DNA of 64,000 nucleotides from Mycoplasmopsis bovis PG45 (lineage in GTDB: Bacteria > Bacillota_I > Bacilli_A > Mycoplasmatales > Metamycoplasmataceae). Every line of letters starts with the position of its first letter. Position 1 is the first letter of the stretch. This document shows, in pieces, positions 22,101 through 35,116 of the stretch. The position numbers and the translations under genes were made by a program. The notes beneath the pieces were generated by a model that did not search any database, was not told where the DNA came from, and saw only the letters and a list, made by a program, of their open reading frames with translations. The DNA lies in contig NC_014760.1 of the NCBI RefSeq assembly GCF_000183385.1, positions 62,001-126,000 of the forward strand. The letters are read 5' to 3'.

Positions 22101-23541
22101 TAAAGTCCCTGATATTGATCTTAACTTTACTGGGGAATTTCAAGGTGTTGTGCATGAAGAAATCCGTAGACTTTTTGGTAAAAGTCATACATTTAGAGCT
22201 GGAACTATTTCCAAAGTGGCTGAAAAAACAGCATTTGGATATGTGAAGTCATATGCTGAGCAAACTAGACAAACTATCCCACAAATTTTTGTTGAATTTT
22301 TAGCGAACAGAATTAAAGATGTTAAAAGAACAACAGGTCAGCACCCTGGTGGAATTATTATAATCCCTAAGCAATTTGATATTTTTGATTTTACTCCTAT
22401 AAATTACCCAGCAAATGACCAAAGTTCATCTTGACTAACAACACACTTTGACTACAAAGCCATTCATGATAATGTATTAAAATTTGATATCCTAGGCCAT
22501 GATAATCCTACATCTATAAAATTGCTAGAGCAGTACACTGGTATTAATATTTATGACGTTCCCAAGAATGATCAAAATGTTATAAAACTTTTTAGTTCAA
22601 CTGAACCAATGGGCATTAGCCCCGAACAAATTTCGAATGAAAAAACAGGAGCAATAGGTTTACCTGAATTTGGTACATCATTTGTTAGACAAATGCTTAA
22701 TGACATAAAACCTAAAACTGTTGCAGATTTAATTTCTATTTCAGGTCTTAGTCACGGAACTAATGTTTGAATTAATAATGCTGATGAATTAGTTTTAGAA
22801 AAAGGGCGCAAACTAAATGAAGTTGTCTGTTGTAGAGATGACATTATGCCTATGTTAATTGCAAAAGGTATCGAGCCTTTGATGTCGTTTACACTAATGG
22901 AAAAAGTAAGAAAAGGCAAAGGCTTATCAAATGATGAAGTTGAACTACTAGAAAAACATAATGTTCCAAACTGGCTTATAAAAAGTATGCAAAAAATTGA
23001 ATATTTATTCCCCAAAGCGCATGCAACAGCATATGTAACTATGGCACTATGAATTGCTTGATTTAAGCTATACGAACCATTGGCTTTTTATGCAAGTTAC
23101 TTTACTGCCCATTCAAAAGCAGATGATATTAAAAATATGATTGATAAGCCTAATGGAATTAAAGTTTCAAAAAGGCTTTATGAGTTAAAGAAAACCGAAG
23201 ATAGAAGCAATAAAGAAAACGATCTTATTGGCGTTTTTGAAGTAGCTGAAGAATTATACGCGAGAGGTTTTTATATATCAAATGTTGATATTGACAAATC
23301 CCAAGCTGAAAAGTGGCTTATCGATAAAGAAAAAGGATGTCTAATACCACCTTTTTCAACAATCGAAAGCTTGGGAACAGTTAAAGCAAATGATATAGTT
23401 AACGCAAGAGAAGAAAAGCCATTTTTATCTAAGGAAGACTTTAAAACTAGAACAGGTGTTTCAAAAACTGTTTTTGATACAATGAACCAAATGAAGATCT
23501 TAGATAGTCTAAACGATTCAGACCAACTAACTCTTTTTTAG
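19165..23541 (+). CDS. polC: DNA polymerase III subunit alpha, Gram-positive type
   Basis: Replicative polymerase of Firmicutes and mollicutes, 1458 residues. Order: N-terminal domain, OB-fold region, PHP domain (about 330-410), a 3'-5' DEDDh proofreading exonuclease inserted in the PHP domain (SFDIETTGLSP near 427, HNAKFDFNFL, HRGDYDAKVL), the polymerase palm with PDIDLNFTGEFQG near 980, and a Cys4 zinc site just before it (CCPNC...CPEC, about 930-960). C-terminal fingers contain LPEFGTSF and ISGLSHGT. The PHP metal site looks degraded: FHIST and MDTDG replace HLHT and TDH. About a dozen UGA codons are read as tryptophan; no frameshift. Monocistronic, with its own terminator. Confidence 0.97.
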
Positions 23542-23554
23542 CCAATATGTCTAT

Positions 23555-23587
23555 AAAATAGGGATATTCAGATATCTCTATTTTTTA
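23555..23587 (+). terminator. Terminator behind polC
   Basis: AAATAGGGATAT pairs with ATATCTCTATTT (one G-T pair) around TCAG, followed by TTT. Confidence 0.75.
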
Positions 23588-23635
23588 TAATTATATTCTT
23601 ACAAAAATAAAAAAATTTTCTATAATTAACTAAGT

Positions 23636-23712
23636 GGTCGCGTAGCTCAGCAGGATAGAGCACAAGCCTTCTAAGCTTGTTGTCAGAGGTTCGAATCCTC
23701 TCGTGATCGCCA
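23636..23712 (+). tRNA. tRNA-Arg (anticodon UCU)
   Basis: Acceptor stem GGTCGCG (23636-23642) pairs with CGTGATC (23702-23708) using two G-U pairs; discriminator G and CCA follow. Anticodon stem CAAGC/GCTTG closes CTTCTAA, giving UCU, the reader of AGA/AGG. AGA is the dominant arginine codon in this AT-rich genome. Confidence 0.95.
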
Positions 23713-23777
23713 TTTTTTTATTTTTTGATAATAAAACAAGCAATAGCTAAATTTATAATAAAATTTTATCACTGTGT

Positions 23778-23853
23778 GTTCACATAGCTCACCAGGTAGA
23801 GCACAAGCCTCCTAAGCTTGGGGTAACGGGTTCAATTCCCGTTGTGAACGCCA
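23778..23853 (+). tRNA. tRNA-Arg (anticodon CCU)
   Basis: Acceptor GTTCACA (23778-23784) pairs with TGTGAAC (23843-23849); G and CCA follow. Anticodon stem CAAGC/GCTTG closes CTCCTAA, giving CCU, specific for AGG. The D-arm and anticodon arm are nearly identical to the UCU tRNA 65 bases upstream, which suggests an old duplication. Confidence 0.92.
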
Positions 23854-23945
23854 TTTTTTTATTTAAAAATTCATAGTTTTTATACTATTTTGGGATTTTT
23901 TAAAAAAACATAAAAAGTAATTAAAAAACTTTAAAATTTATTAAT

Positions 23946-25158
23946 ATGAATAATTTGGCAAATGAACTAAGACCTAAGACATTAGATGACATTATTGGGC
24001 AAAAACAAGTGGTTGATTTACTTAAGAAAGTTGCGAAAGATAGAATTCATTCTAGCTTTATTTTCTTTGGAGAGTCAGGAACTGGTAAAACTTCATCGGC
24101 AGTGGCTCTGGCAAATGATTTAGGCTTAAAATATAATTATTTTAATGCATCAGTTAACTCCAAGGCTGAATTAACCAAAATGCTGTCTGATAATGAAGTT
24201 TTGATTATTGATGAAATACACAGATTAAACAAAGACAAACAAGATATCTTGCTTTCATACTTAGAATTTGACAAAATTATAATTTATGCAACCACTACTG
24301 AAAATCCATATTTTAGAGTTAACCCAGCTTTAAGAAGCAGAATGCAAATATTACAATTTACAAAGTTAAGCGAAGATGAAATGTTTGAAGGGGTGAAATT
24401 AAATCTAAAAAAACATTTTCCAAATTATGAAATGGATGACTCGACAATAAAAGTTTTTGTTAAGTTGTCAAATGGAGATTACAGATCTTGTCTTAATAAC
24501 TTACAGATGTTGGTTTTAATGACCAAAAATAAACAAATTAGCTTAGATGATATTAAAAAATTTGTGCCAAACATATCATTTTACAGTGACGAAAATTCAT
24601 CCTCGCATTACAATAACCTTTCAGCATTTCATAAATCATTAAGAGGTTCTGATGTTGATGCATCGCTGTATTATGGTGCGATAATACTAAAATCTGGTGA
24701 TTTACAAGGTCTATTTAGAAGACTTATTGCTTGTAGTTATGAAGATGTTGGATTTGCTGATCCAAATTTGCAACTAAGAGTTAAAAATGCAATTGAATCG
24801 GCCGAAATGCTTGGCTTACCAGAAGCAAAACTACCTATTTTTTATGCAATTATTTCTGTGGCATTGGCTCCAAAAAGTAATTCTATGTATATAGCTATGC
24901 AAAATGTAGAAAATTATATTGATGCTGGCAATATATATGATGTTCCTAAGTTTTTGAGAGATGGACACTATGCTTCAGCTTCAAAATTAGGTGATTCTAT
25001 AGGTTATAAATATCCGCACGATTTTCCTAATCATTTTGTAAAACAGGAATATTTGCCAAAGGAAGCTAAAGGCAAGAGGTTCTTTTTACCAATGGAAACA
25101 GATTCGAAAAGAATAACGGAATACTACAAATTTATTAAGCAATTAAAAGGAGAAAAAG

Positions 25159-25169
<11 letters not shown>
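23946..25169 (+). CDS. rarA: Replication-associated recombination protein RarA (MgsA), AAA+ ATPase
   Basis: RarA acts at stalled replication forks. The 407-residue protein begins NELRPKTLDDIIGQKQVV, has Walker A GESGTGKTSS, Walker B LIIDEIHRL, sensor ATTTENPYF and arginine finger LRSRM, and the RarA-specific C-terminal tetramerisation part GYKYPHDFPNHFVKQEYLP. It resembles RuvB at the N-terminus, but the tail identifies RarA. First gene of the packed cluster reaching to 37055; its end overlaps pheS by 11 bases. Confidence 0.94.
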
Positions 25170-26113
<944 letters not shown>

Positions 26114-26124
<11 letters not shown>

Positions 26125-26773
26125 ATTTGATGAATTTATTGAGAACGAGTCCAAAAAAGAATATTTTATAGATCTATTTGCCTTAATTGAAAACGAATCT
26201 AAAAGCAATAATATTTTTCCTAGTAAGGACAAAATATTTGAATGCCTTAAATATAGTAATCCTGAAGAGCTGAAATTAATTATTATCGGGCAGGATCCAT
26301 ATTACAAAAAAGGATATGCTGACGGGCTAGCGTTTAGTACAGAGAACAAACATTGTCCAAAAAGTTTAGAAAACATTATAACTGAGCTAAAAAAAGACTA
26401 TCCAAGTGCCCTAGTTGAAACATTTAGTTTAAAATCTTGAGCTAAAAATCATATCTTATTATTAAATAGCGTTCTAACTGTTAGTGAAGATAAGCCTAAT
26501 AGTCATAGCGGTTTTGGATGAGAAATATTTATTTCTAATCTGCTTGATTTTATACTAGAACTAAACTGTAATGTTATTTTTGGCATATGGGGAAAGAAGG
26601 CCTATTCATTAATCAAGGACAAAGTCGATGATAAAAGAATAATTTATACTTCTCATCCTTCTCCTTTAAGTTATTCAAAAACAAATCATAGTTTTAAGGA
26701 CTCAAATTTTTTTAAAAAAGTAAATGCCAAATTGACCAATCCAATTGATTTTAGCATACGAAAGGAAAATTAA
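26114..26773 (+). CDS. ung: Uracil-DNA glycosylase
   Basis: Removes uracil from DNA to start base-excision repair. 219 residues with the water-activating motif IIIGQDPYY, the LLLNSVLTV segment, and the DNA-intercalating HPSPLS. UGA encodes tryptophan in the SWAKNH and GWEIF segments, which are conserved in family 1 UNG. It lies between pheS and pheT, starting within pheS and ending one base before pheT, an unusual interruption of the pheST pair. Confidence 0.96.
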
Positions 26774-26774
26774 A

Positions 26775-28961
26775 ATGATAGTTTCTCTTAAAGAACTTAA
26801 TAAATATATGCCGGAAATTAAACTTGACAGCTCGATTGAGAAAAGTATAAATGATTTAGGATATGAGGTTGAAAGCATAACAAAATTTAGTGATGTAGAA
26901 GGTGTTAAATTTGGTTATGTGCTTGATGTTTATAAAAATGAAAATAGCAAAAACTTAAATGTTGTTAACATAAAAACCAATTCAGGGAATATAACAATCC
27001 AAACTACAGCCTCAAATGTTAAAAAAGACTCTTGAATAGTTGCTTTTGTCGAAGGTGCTAAGAAAGGCGAGATTGTCTTTGGCAAGAAAGAAATGGCTGG
27101 CATAGTTTCTAACGGTATGCTTGCTAGTTTTTCTGAATTGGGTTATGACAGTTCACTGCTTCCTTTCGATCCAAATGAGGTTATTTTATTGGATGATTCG
27201 TCAATTAATGAAAATATGAATCCAATGGACTATTTTGGATTAGATGACTATATTATAGATATAACTACGCCCGCAAATAGAGCCGAAAGCAATTCATATT
27301 ATGTTTTAGCAATGGAGTTAGCAGCATTCTATAATACAAAATTTGTATGACCAGATTTATCACCAAAGGATCATTATCGTTTTAGAAGTAATATTAAAGT
27401 TTTAAAAGATGAAGCTAGTGAATTAACATTTTTTGAAGCTAAAATAAAGAATAAAAAAACAAGTTTACAGGATATTTTATTTCTAGTTAAGCATGGGATA
27501 AATGCTAAGGGCATTTATGCAATTGATTTAACAAATATTACGCTTTTAGTAACTGGCTCTCCTGCTCATGTTTATGACAAAAATAAGATTGGAAAATCGT
27601 TAACTTGCTCTAAATTTAGTGGCGAAATTGAAATTTTAGGTGGCAAAAAAATTAATGTTTCTGATGTTCTTGCTATTAAGGATGAAAATAAGGTTTTATC
27701 ACTAGCATCTGTTATGGGTTGTGAGAGTTCTGCAGTTGATGAAAATACTAAAGAAGTTGTGTTTGAAGTAGGATTATTTGATCCATTATTAGTTCGTCAT
27801 AGTGCTAGAGAAATAAAAATTGACTCAGCGTCATCAATTCAAGCTGGCAGGTTACTTAATGCTCAAATATCATTTAACGGAATTTCCTTTTTAAAGTATA
27901 AATCAGGCATAGATGGTCAAGTTGTTAGTCAGATTATTAATCTGCCAAAAATTAGAAAAGGCAAATCAATTATCCAAAGCAGAAAAAAATTATCCATATA
28001 TGCTAACTGCAACATTAAGGACTTAACAAAGTTTGACAGTGTTGAGCAGACTCTTAAGAAAATTGGTTTTTCAATGGACAAAAATAGAGTTATTGCACCA
28101 ACATATAGAACCGATATCCAAAATTATGAAGATGTTATTGAAGAGTATTTCAGATTCTATGGATATAGCAATTTTTCTGCAACTAGTCCAAAGTTAGAAT
28201 CATTTAAAATTTCCCATAAAGTTGATAATAAAAATATTCTGCAGTCAATGGGCTACAATGAGATAAGAACTTTTAGTTTAGTGTCATCGGAATCAAATAA
28301 ATTTAATCCTTTTAATTTTGAAAAAACAGTAAAATTGATGACATTTGTTTCAAAGGAAAGAGAAGAAATTAGAAACTCAATAGTACCATCCTTATTAGAA
28401 TCAGCAGATTTCAATTTAAAAAGAAAGATAAGTAATATTTCATTTTTTGAGCACGGAATGATTAATGACAATAAATTTGTTTACGGTTTATTGTCAAATG
28501 AGAAAACATTTGAACAAATGAGGCAAGATGTTTTTAACTTCCTAAAAGTTGATAATTTAGAATTTGTTCCATTCAGGGATAATGAATTCATTCATCTTAA
28601 TGTGTCTGCTAAAATTTTCCATAATGGCAATTTTATAGGCTGAATTGGAAAAGTTCATCCAACTGTGAATTCATCAAATTTATGAGTTGCTGAATTTATG
28701 AATATTGAAAGTGTGCAAAAGTCAAAAATAGAATTTAGCACCTATGATTCAAGTCCATTGAAGTCAATTGATTTAACCTTTACTATTAACAAAAATGAGC
28801 CACTCAGGGACACAATTAGTAAAATTAATGCTATTGCTAAATTATTCAACATCCAACAAATCGATTCATTTGATAATGGCGAAAAAAGAAATGTTACTCT
28901 AAGGCTGACTGGAACCACTGAAGAAATAAGCAAAATTAATGAAGTATTTAATAAAAAGTAG
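26775..28961 (+). CDS. pheT: Phenylalanyl-tRNA synthetase beta subunit
   Basis: Structural and tRNA-binding subunit of PheRS. 728 residues: N-terminal start MIVSLKELNKYMPEI, an EMAP/OB tRNA-binding domain, B1 with ITTPANRAESNSYYVLAMELAAF (family I-NR-D-S/L-G-A-E), B3/B4 editing region (SLASVMG), B5 (YRTDIQNYEDVIEEYFRFYGY), and the C-terminal ferredoxin-like anticodon-binding domain (KSIDLTFTINKNEPL). The editing domain looks reduced compared with free-living bacteria, as known for mycoplasma PheRS, but this was not aligned. Start chosen at 26775, immediately after ung, instead of an in-frame codon at 26745 inside ung. Confidence 0.95.
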
Positions 28962-28970
28962 GGTAAGAAT

Positions 28971-30236
28971 ATGTATAAGAAAATAATTTTGAACGATAAA
29001 GAGATTGAAAGTGCAATCAATAATGAAGTAGATAGACAAAATGAGCACATTGAACTTATTGCTTCTGAAAATTATGTAAGCGATGATGTCTTAACTGCTG
29101 TCGGTAGTGTTTTAACCAATAAATATGGTGAAGGATATCCGGGAAAAAGATATTATGGTGGCTGTGAAAATGTAGATGTTGTTGAAACATTAGCTATTGA
29201 GAGATTAAAAAAGCTTTTTGGTGTTAGATTTGCAAATGTTCAGCCTTATTCAGGATCAGTTGCGAATGCTGCTGCTCTAGCATCATTAGCTAATCCGGGT
29301 GAAAAAATTATGGGACTAGACCTATCTTCAGGCGGACATCTTACTCATGGATATAAGATAAGTTTTAGTGGAATTTTTTATAACTCAATTACTTATTCTG
29401 TCAATAATGAAGGTTTTTTAGACTATGAAGCAATTAAAGAGTTAGCTATTAAAGAAAAACCAAAGGTTATTATTTGCGGTTATTCTGCTTACTCCAGAGT
29501 TGTTGATTTCAAAAAGTTTAGAGAAATAGCTGATGCTTGCGGCGCAAAATTGATGGCAGATATAGCGCACATAGCTGGATTAATAGCTGGTGGTGTTCAC
29601 CCTTCACCTGTGCCATATGCTGATATTATAACTTCTACAACGCATAAAACACTAAGAGGCGCAAGGGGCGCTATTATTATGACAAATGATGAAGAGCTTG
29701 CCAAAAAAATTAATAGATGAGTATTTCCAGGGTATCAAGGTGGGCCATTGTTTCATGCAATAGCCGGTAAGGCAGTTGCTTTTGGCGAAGCTTTAAAACC
29801 TGAATATATCGAGTATGCACAAAATATTGTCAAAAATGCGAAAGAATTTTCTAATTACTTTATAAAACAGGGAGATTCGATTGTTTCTGGTGGGACTGAT
29901 AATCACTTGTTTACGATTGATGTAAACAAAAGCTATGGAATTTCTGGCTTACAAGCAGAAAAAATATTAGGCAAATTTAATATAACAGTTAACAAGAATA
30001 CAGTTCCATTTGATAAACTAAGTCCTGCTGTTACTTCGGGAATCAGAATAGGAACAGCAGCCATGACCTCTAGAAAATTCACCAAATGAAATGAATTAGG
30101 TTCTATAATGCATGAAATTTTGCAAAATTGCGTTGAGTTTAGTGAAAATGAAGAAAAACACTCACATAGAATAGCCGAATTGAAAAAACAAGTATCTGAC
30201 TTAACTAGTGAGTTCCCAATTATTACTAAATATTAG
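28971..30236 (+). CDS. glyA: Serine hydroxymethyltransferase
   Basis: PLP enzyme interconverting serine and glycine with tetrahydrofolate, supplying one-carbon units. 421 residues; motifs include [32 protein letters not shown], the PLP lysine in [14 protein letters not shown], and FPGYQGGP (tryptophan before it is UGA). The C-terminal part has [15 protein letters not shown]. Length is typical. RBS GGGTAAG before ATG 28971. In the cluster between pheT and pip. Confidence 0.97.
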
Positions 30237-31209
<973 letters not shown>

Positions 31210-31217
<8 letters not shown>

Positions 31218-32370
31218 GTCTATTAGGTCATTTTTCCCATTAGCCAGCAAAATAGTCTATTTGGACTCAGCAGCACTTTCATTAAAGCCTAAATTTGCAA
31301 GCAAAGAGAGTGATAACTTTTACAATTTGTATTCAGTAAGTACTAGAACTAACAACTCTCCTTTAGGTATATACACATACAAAGTAATGAATGAAGTAAG
31401 AGAAAAAATTGCCACTCTTACTGATTCAGAAAGTGATGAAGTTATATTCACTTCTGGGACAACTGATTCTCTTAATAAATTTGCTCAAATGTATTCAAAA
31501 ATATTGAAACAAGGTGATGAAATAATTCTTCATGGTTACAACCATTCATCTAACTTAATACCATGACTTGTTATAGCGAAAGAGAAAAATTTACCTGTTA
31601 AAATTATCGACGATGCCAATCTAGAAAAGCATATTGGCAAGAAGACAAAAGTTGTTGCTTTTTCTCAATTAACCAATAACTTTCAAGCAAAAGTTGACAT
31701 TGATAAAGTATACAAAAGGTGTCAAGAAGTTGGAGCCATTTTGGTAAATGATGCTGCACAAGCCATAGTTTATGAAAAAGTTAGTTTAAAAAATTGCGAT
31801 GTGATTGCTTTTAGTGCAAATAAATTTTATGGTCCTACTGGACTAGGAGCACTAATTGTTAAAAAAAGTATTTTAGATAATTTGCAACCTGTTACTTATG
31901 GCGGTGGAACAGTTAACTTAATAAGCAAAGACAAAAGTTTTATAATTAAGAACAGTATTGAAAAATTCGAACCTGGAACACCTAATTTTTCCGCTATTTT
32001 TATGTTTAACAAGTCAATTGACTTTTTTAATCAATTTGTAGGATATGATAAAAGCAAGAAAATCTTAAATGAGTTAAGTAACTATGCATATGACCAGTTA
32101 TTAATGGTGCCCAATATTGAAATTTATTCAAAAAAGGATGATCATATAATTCTTTTTAATATTAAAGATATTAACTCTCAAGATGTGGCTCATTTTTTAG
32201 GAACCAACAACATATATGTAAGATCTGGAATTTTCTGTGCGCACTATTTAAAAAACTTTTATTGCAACGATTCATTTGTTAGAGTTTCCTTGGGAATTTA
32301 TAATAACAAAAGTGATATAAATAAATTAGTAGAAACATTAAAAAAAGGAGGTGATTTCATTGTCCTATAG
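31210..32370 (+). CDS. sufS: Cysteine desulfurase SufS
   Basis: PLP enzyme that takes sulfur from cysteine for Fe-S cluster and thio-cofactor synthesis. 386 residues; motifs YLDSAALSLKP, FTSGTTDSLN, the PLP-binding lysine in FSANKFYGPTGLGAL, and the active-site cysteine in VRSGIFCAHYL (family RxGxHCA). The histidine usual before the cysteine is phenylalanine here. Overlaps sufU, its sulfur acceptor, by 11 bases, giving a minimal Suf system. Confidence 0.94.
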
Positions 32371-32788
32371 TTTTCAAGAGAAAAGAGAAATTATTATGCA
32401 CAATTATTTGAATCCTTCTTTTAAAAGTGCAGTAACCAATAAAAAAATTGAATCATTTAGCAACTCATGTGGTGATTATTTAGAGGCCGAATATTCAATT
32501 GAAAATGGAGTTATTAAAAACCTTCATTTTAATGGCAATGGGTGTGCATATTTTATGTCATCATCTAATTTACTATGCAAATATTTAAATGACAAAAGCA
32601 TTAACGAATCACTTTATTTTATAGACTTATTTGAAAAAGATATTAAGAATCAATTATTAAGCGATGATGATAAGAAAATGCTGGGTGAGTTGTTAGTTTT
32701 TGACAATGTTAACCAACACGCAAATAGGCTAGATTGCATTCAAATGTTAAGCAAACCACTAAAAGAAAATTTAAAAAATGAACAATAA
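32360..32788 (+). CDS. sufU: Iron-sulfur cluster assembly protein SufU
   Basis: Zinc-dependent sulfur acceptor for SufS, 142 residues. The zinc and sulfur ligands are visible: SCGDY (cysteine and aspartate), NGCAYFMSSS and LDCIQML. I chose TTG at 32360 as start because AAAGGAGGTGAT (32345-32354) is an almost full match to the 16S anti-Shine-Dalgarno and stands at ideal distance; a GTG at 32351 lies inside that ribosome-binding site, and an ATG at 32396 would be too late. Overlaps sufS upstream and dinB downstream. Confidence 0.88.
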   Translation: MSYSFQEKREIIMHNYLNPSFKSAVTNKKIESFSNSCGDYLEAEYSIENGVIKNLHFNGNGCAYFMSSSNLLCKYLNDKSINESLYFIDLFEKDIKNQLLSDDDKKMLGELLVFDNVNQHANRLDCIQMLSKPLKENLKNEQ

Positions 32789-34025
32789 AAATATAATATT
32801 TCACATAGATTTTGACTCATATTTTGTAAGCGCACATAGATCAAAAGACCATAAACTAAAAAATAAGCCAGTTGCTGTTTCGAATGGACTCAGCAGATCA
32901 ATTTGCTCTAGTATTTCTTATGAGTTAAAAAATGTTGGAATTAAGGTTGGCTGACCTAGATTTATGATAGAGAAAAAAATGCCTGACACAATTTTTGTTG
33001 AGCCGAATTTTGATTTGTACTACACAACTTCTAACAATATTTTTGATTATATTGCTTCAAACTATACTGCCAATATTGAAGTAGGTTCGATTGATGAATG
33101 CTGGGTTGATGTGACTTCAATATCAGAAGGAAAAAATCCTGTTGCGCTGGCTAGAAAAATACAAGAAGATATCAAGGAAATCTTTGATATCCCTGTTTCT
33201 ATAGGTATTTCATATTCAAAATGAGCAGCTAAAATGGCTAGTGATTTAGCAAAACCTTTTGGTGTTAAATTTATTGAAAACAATGAGGATTTAGAGTCGC
33301 AAATTTGACCATTAAATATCAAAAAATACTATGGAATAGGCGAAAAGACAGCAGACAAATTAGTAAAGGCTGACGTAAAAACTATAGGAAACCTAGCACG
33401 TTCTAGTGAATTAAGTCCTGAATTGTATATGATATTCAGAAACAGACTGTCATCTTTTATTAATGAAGCTAGAGGAAATGGCACCGATAAATTAACATAT
33501 GAGCATAATAATCTAAAGGGCATTGGAAATGAACTAACATTTCCTCTTTATGACTTCTATGAACGAAGCGAAATATATAAAGTTATAAAAAGTTTAGCTA
33601 ATAAAATTAGTCTCAGAGCACAAAATAGAAATGTTGTTGGTTTCACATTAACAATTATCATAAGAAGTGTTTCGAAAGTATGAAAAGGCAAGCAAATGAA
33701 GTTAGTCGAACCAACTAATGATGTTGAAACAATTTATAAAAATGCAATAGTGTTATTTGAAAAATTATGAAAAGAACAACCAATTAGGGGCGTTGGCGTA
33801 AGGCTGACAAACCTAATCAATGAATTTGATCACTTCAAGCAACTAACTATTTTTGATACTTATGAAGAACGTCAACAAGAGACCAAAGTAAATAATATAA
33901 TTAATGATATAAACAAAAAAGCTGGAAAAGTTATTTTAAAAACGGGATATCGCGTTTCTAAAGAAAAAATAAAAGAGTCTGTACAAAGTAGATACTTGGA
34001 AGATGATTTAGGTATAAGAAAGTAG
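32778..34025 (+). CDS. dinB: Y-family DNA polymerase IV (DinB/UmuC-like)
   Basis: Translesion polymerase, 415 residues. Palm motifs: IIFHIDFDSYFVSAH (first metal aspartate) and GSIDECWVDVT (Asp-Glu pair). Fingers are short; the thumb contains helix-hairpin-helix IKKYYGIGEKTADKLVKADV; a little-finger domain follows (about 230-345). Four UGA tryptophans. Overlaps sufU by 11 bases; five bases before nadD. No SOS box is expected in mycoplasmas and none is seen. Confidence 0.93.
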
Positions 34026-34030
34026 GAAAT

Positions 34031-35116
34031 ATGAGAATCGGATTATTTGGTGGGTCATTTAACCCTGTTCATAATGGGCATATAAAAATTGCAGAATATG
34101 CCTATAAAACAATGAATTTAGACAAAATTTATTTTATACCTACTGCTATTAGCCCATTTAAAAAGAAAAACACTGTTGCGCCAGACAATGACAGAATTAA
34201 TATGCTTAACCTAGCATTAGAAAATTTTAATGGCAATTCTGAAGTGTCACTATTTGAAATAAAACGCGGCGGAGTTAGCTATACATTTGAAACGATAAGA
34301 TACTTTAAGAACAAGTTTCCAAATGATGAATTATTTTTTATTATAGGTTCTGATTTGCTTCCTAAGTTTCATAAATGGGAATTCGTTGATGAAATGACTC
34401 AAAAGTGTCAATTTGTTGTGTACAAGAGAAACAAAAATATTAATAAAATCAATGCCAAAAAATATGGCTTAAAAATAATGAATAATCCAATTTTCAGTGA
34501 ATCATCAACAAAAGTTAGACAAGGGGAGTTAAATTTAACCGATCCTAAAGTTAATAAATATATAGGAAATAATTTTTTATATGCTAAGGAAATAATTCAT
34601 TCTTTATTGACAGCAAAGCGAGCTAAGCATTGTGTTTCAGCTGCTGAATTTGCTGTTACACTAGCAAAATCGATAAATTATGATGCTAAAAAGGCATATT
34701 ATGCAGGACTATTTCATGACATATGTAAAGAGTTAGATGAAAAAGATTCTAGAGCATTTATTGGACAATTCATTAATGATTCTTTTGATCCTATTAAGTT
34801 ACCTTCATATAAACTTCATCAAGTTGCCGGCGCCTTATGGTTTAAATATATTTATATGAATGATGATGAAGAAATTTTTAATGCCATTAAAGTACACACT
34901 TCCCTTGCGCTTGAACTATCAACCTTAGATAAAATTCTATATATAGCAGACAAAATTTGTGATGGGCGTGCTTTTGCTGGGGTGCAAAAATTAAGAAAAT
35001 TGGCATTAGAAAATTTTGATGAGTGCTTTAAAGAAGTTGTCAACAGAAACATTGAATATAATCTTGCCAAAAACATAAGTTTTAGTAAAGAACAAAATGA
35101 AATCAATAATAAATGA
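34031..35116 (+). CDS. nadD: NadD-YqeK fusion: nicotinate-nucleotide adenylyltransferase plus HD phosphohydrolase
   Basis: 361 residues with two domains. Residues 1 to about 190 are NadD: GLFGGSFNPVHNGHIKIAEYA (HxGH nucleotidyltransferase motif), YFIPTAISPFK, FIIGSDLLPKFHKW, and ESSTKVRQG. Residues about 195-355 are a YqeK-type HD domain: AKHCVSAAEFAVTLA (His), YAGLFHDICKEL (HD pair), and LDKILYIADKICDGR. In Firmicutes nadD and yqeK are adjacent genes; here they are one frame with no stop. NadD makes NaAD in NAD synthesis; YqeK relatives hydrolyse Ap4A. No UGA codons. Overlaps rluB by four bases (ATGA). Confidence 0.94.
   Translation: MRIGLFGGSFNPVHNGHIKIAEYAYKTMNLDKIYFIPTAISPFKKKNTVAPDNDRINMLNLALENFNGNSEVSLFEIKRGGVSYTFETIRYFKNKFPNDELFFIIGSDLLPKFHKWEFVDEMTQKCQFVVYKRNKNINKINAKKYGLKIMNNPIFSESSTKVRQGELNLTDPKVNKYIGNNFLYAKEIIHSLLTAKRAKHCVSAAEFAVTLAKSINYDAKKAYYAGLFHDICKELDEKDSRAFIGQFINDSFDPIKLPSYKLHQVAGALWFKYIYMNDDEEIFNAIKVHTSLALELSTLDKILYIADKICDGRAFAGVQKLRKLALENFDECFKEVVNRNIEYNLAKNISFSKEQNEINNK

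Noticed and set aside
26745-26774. Earlier start for pheT at 26745
   Set aside because: It lies inside ung, and the ATG at 26775 gives the standard PheT N-terminus MIVSLKELNKYM.
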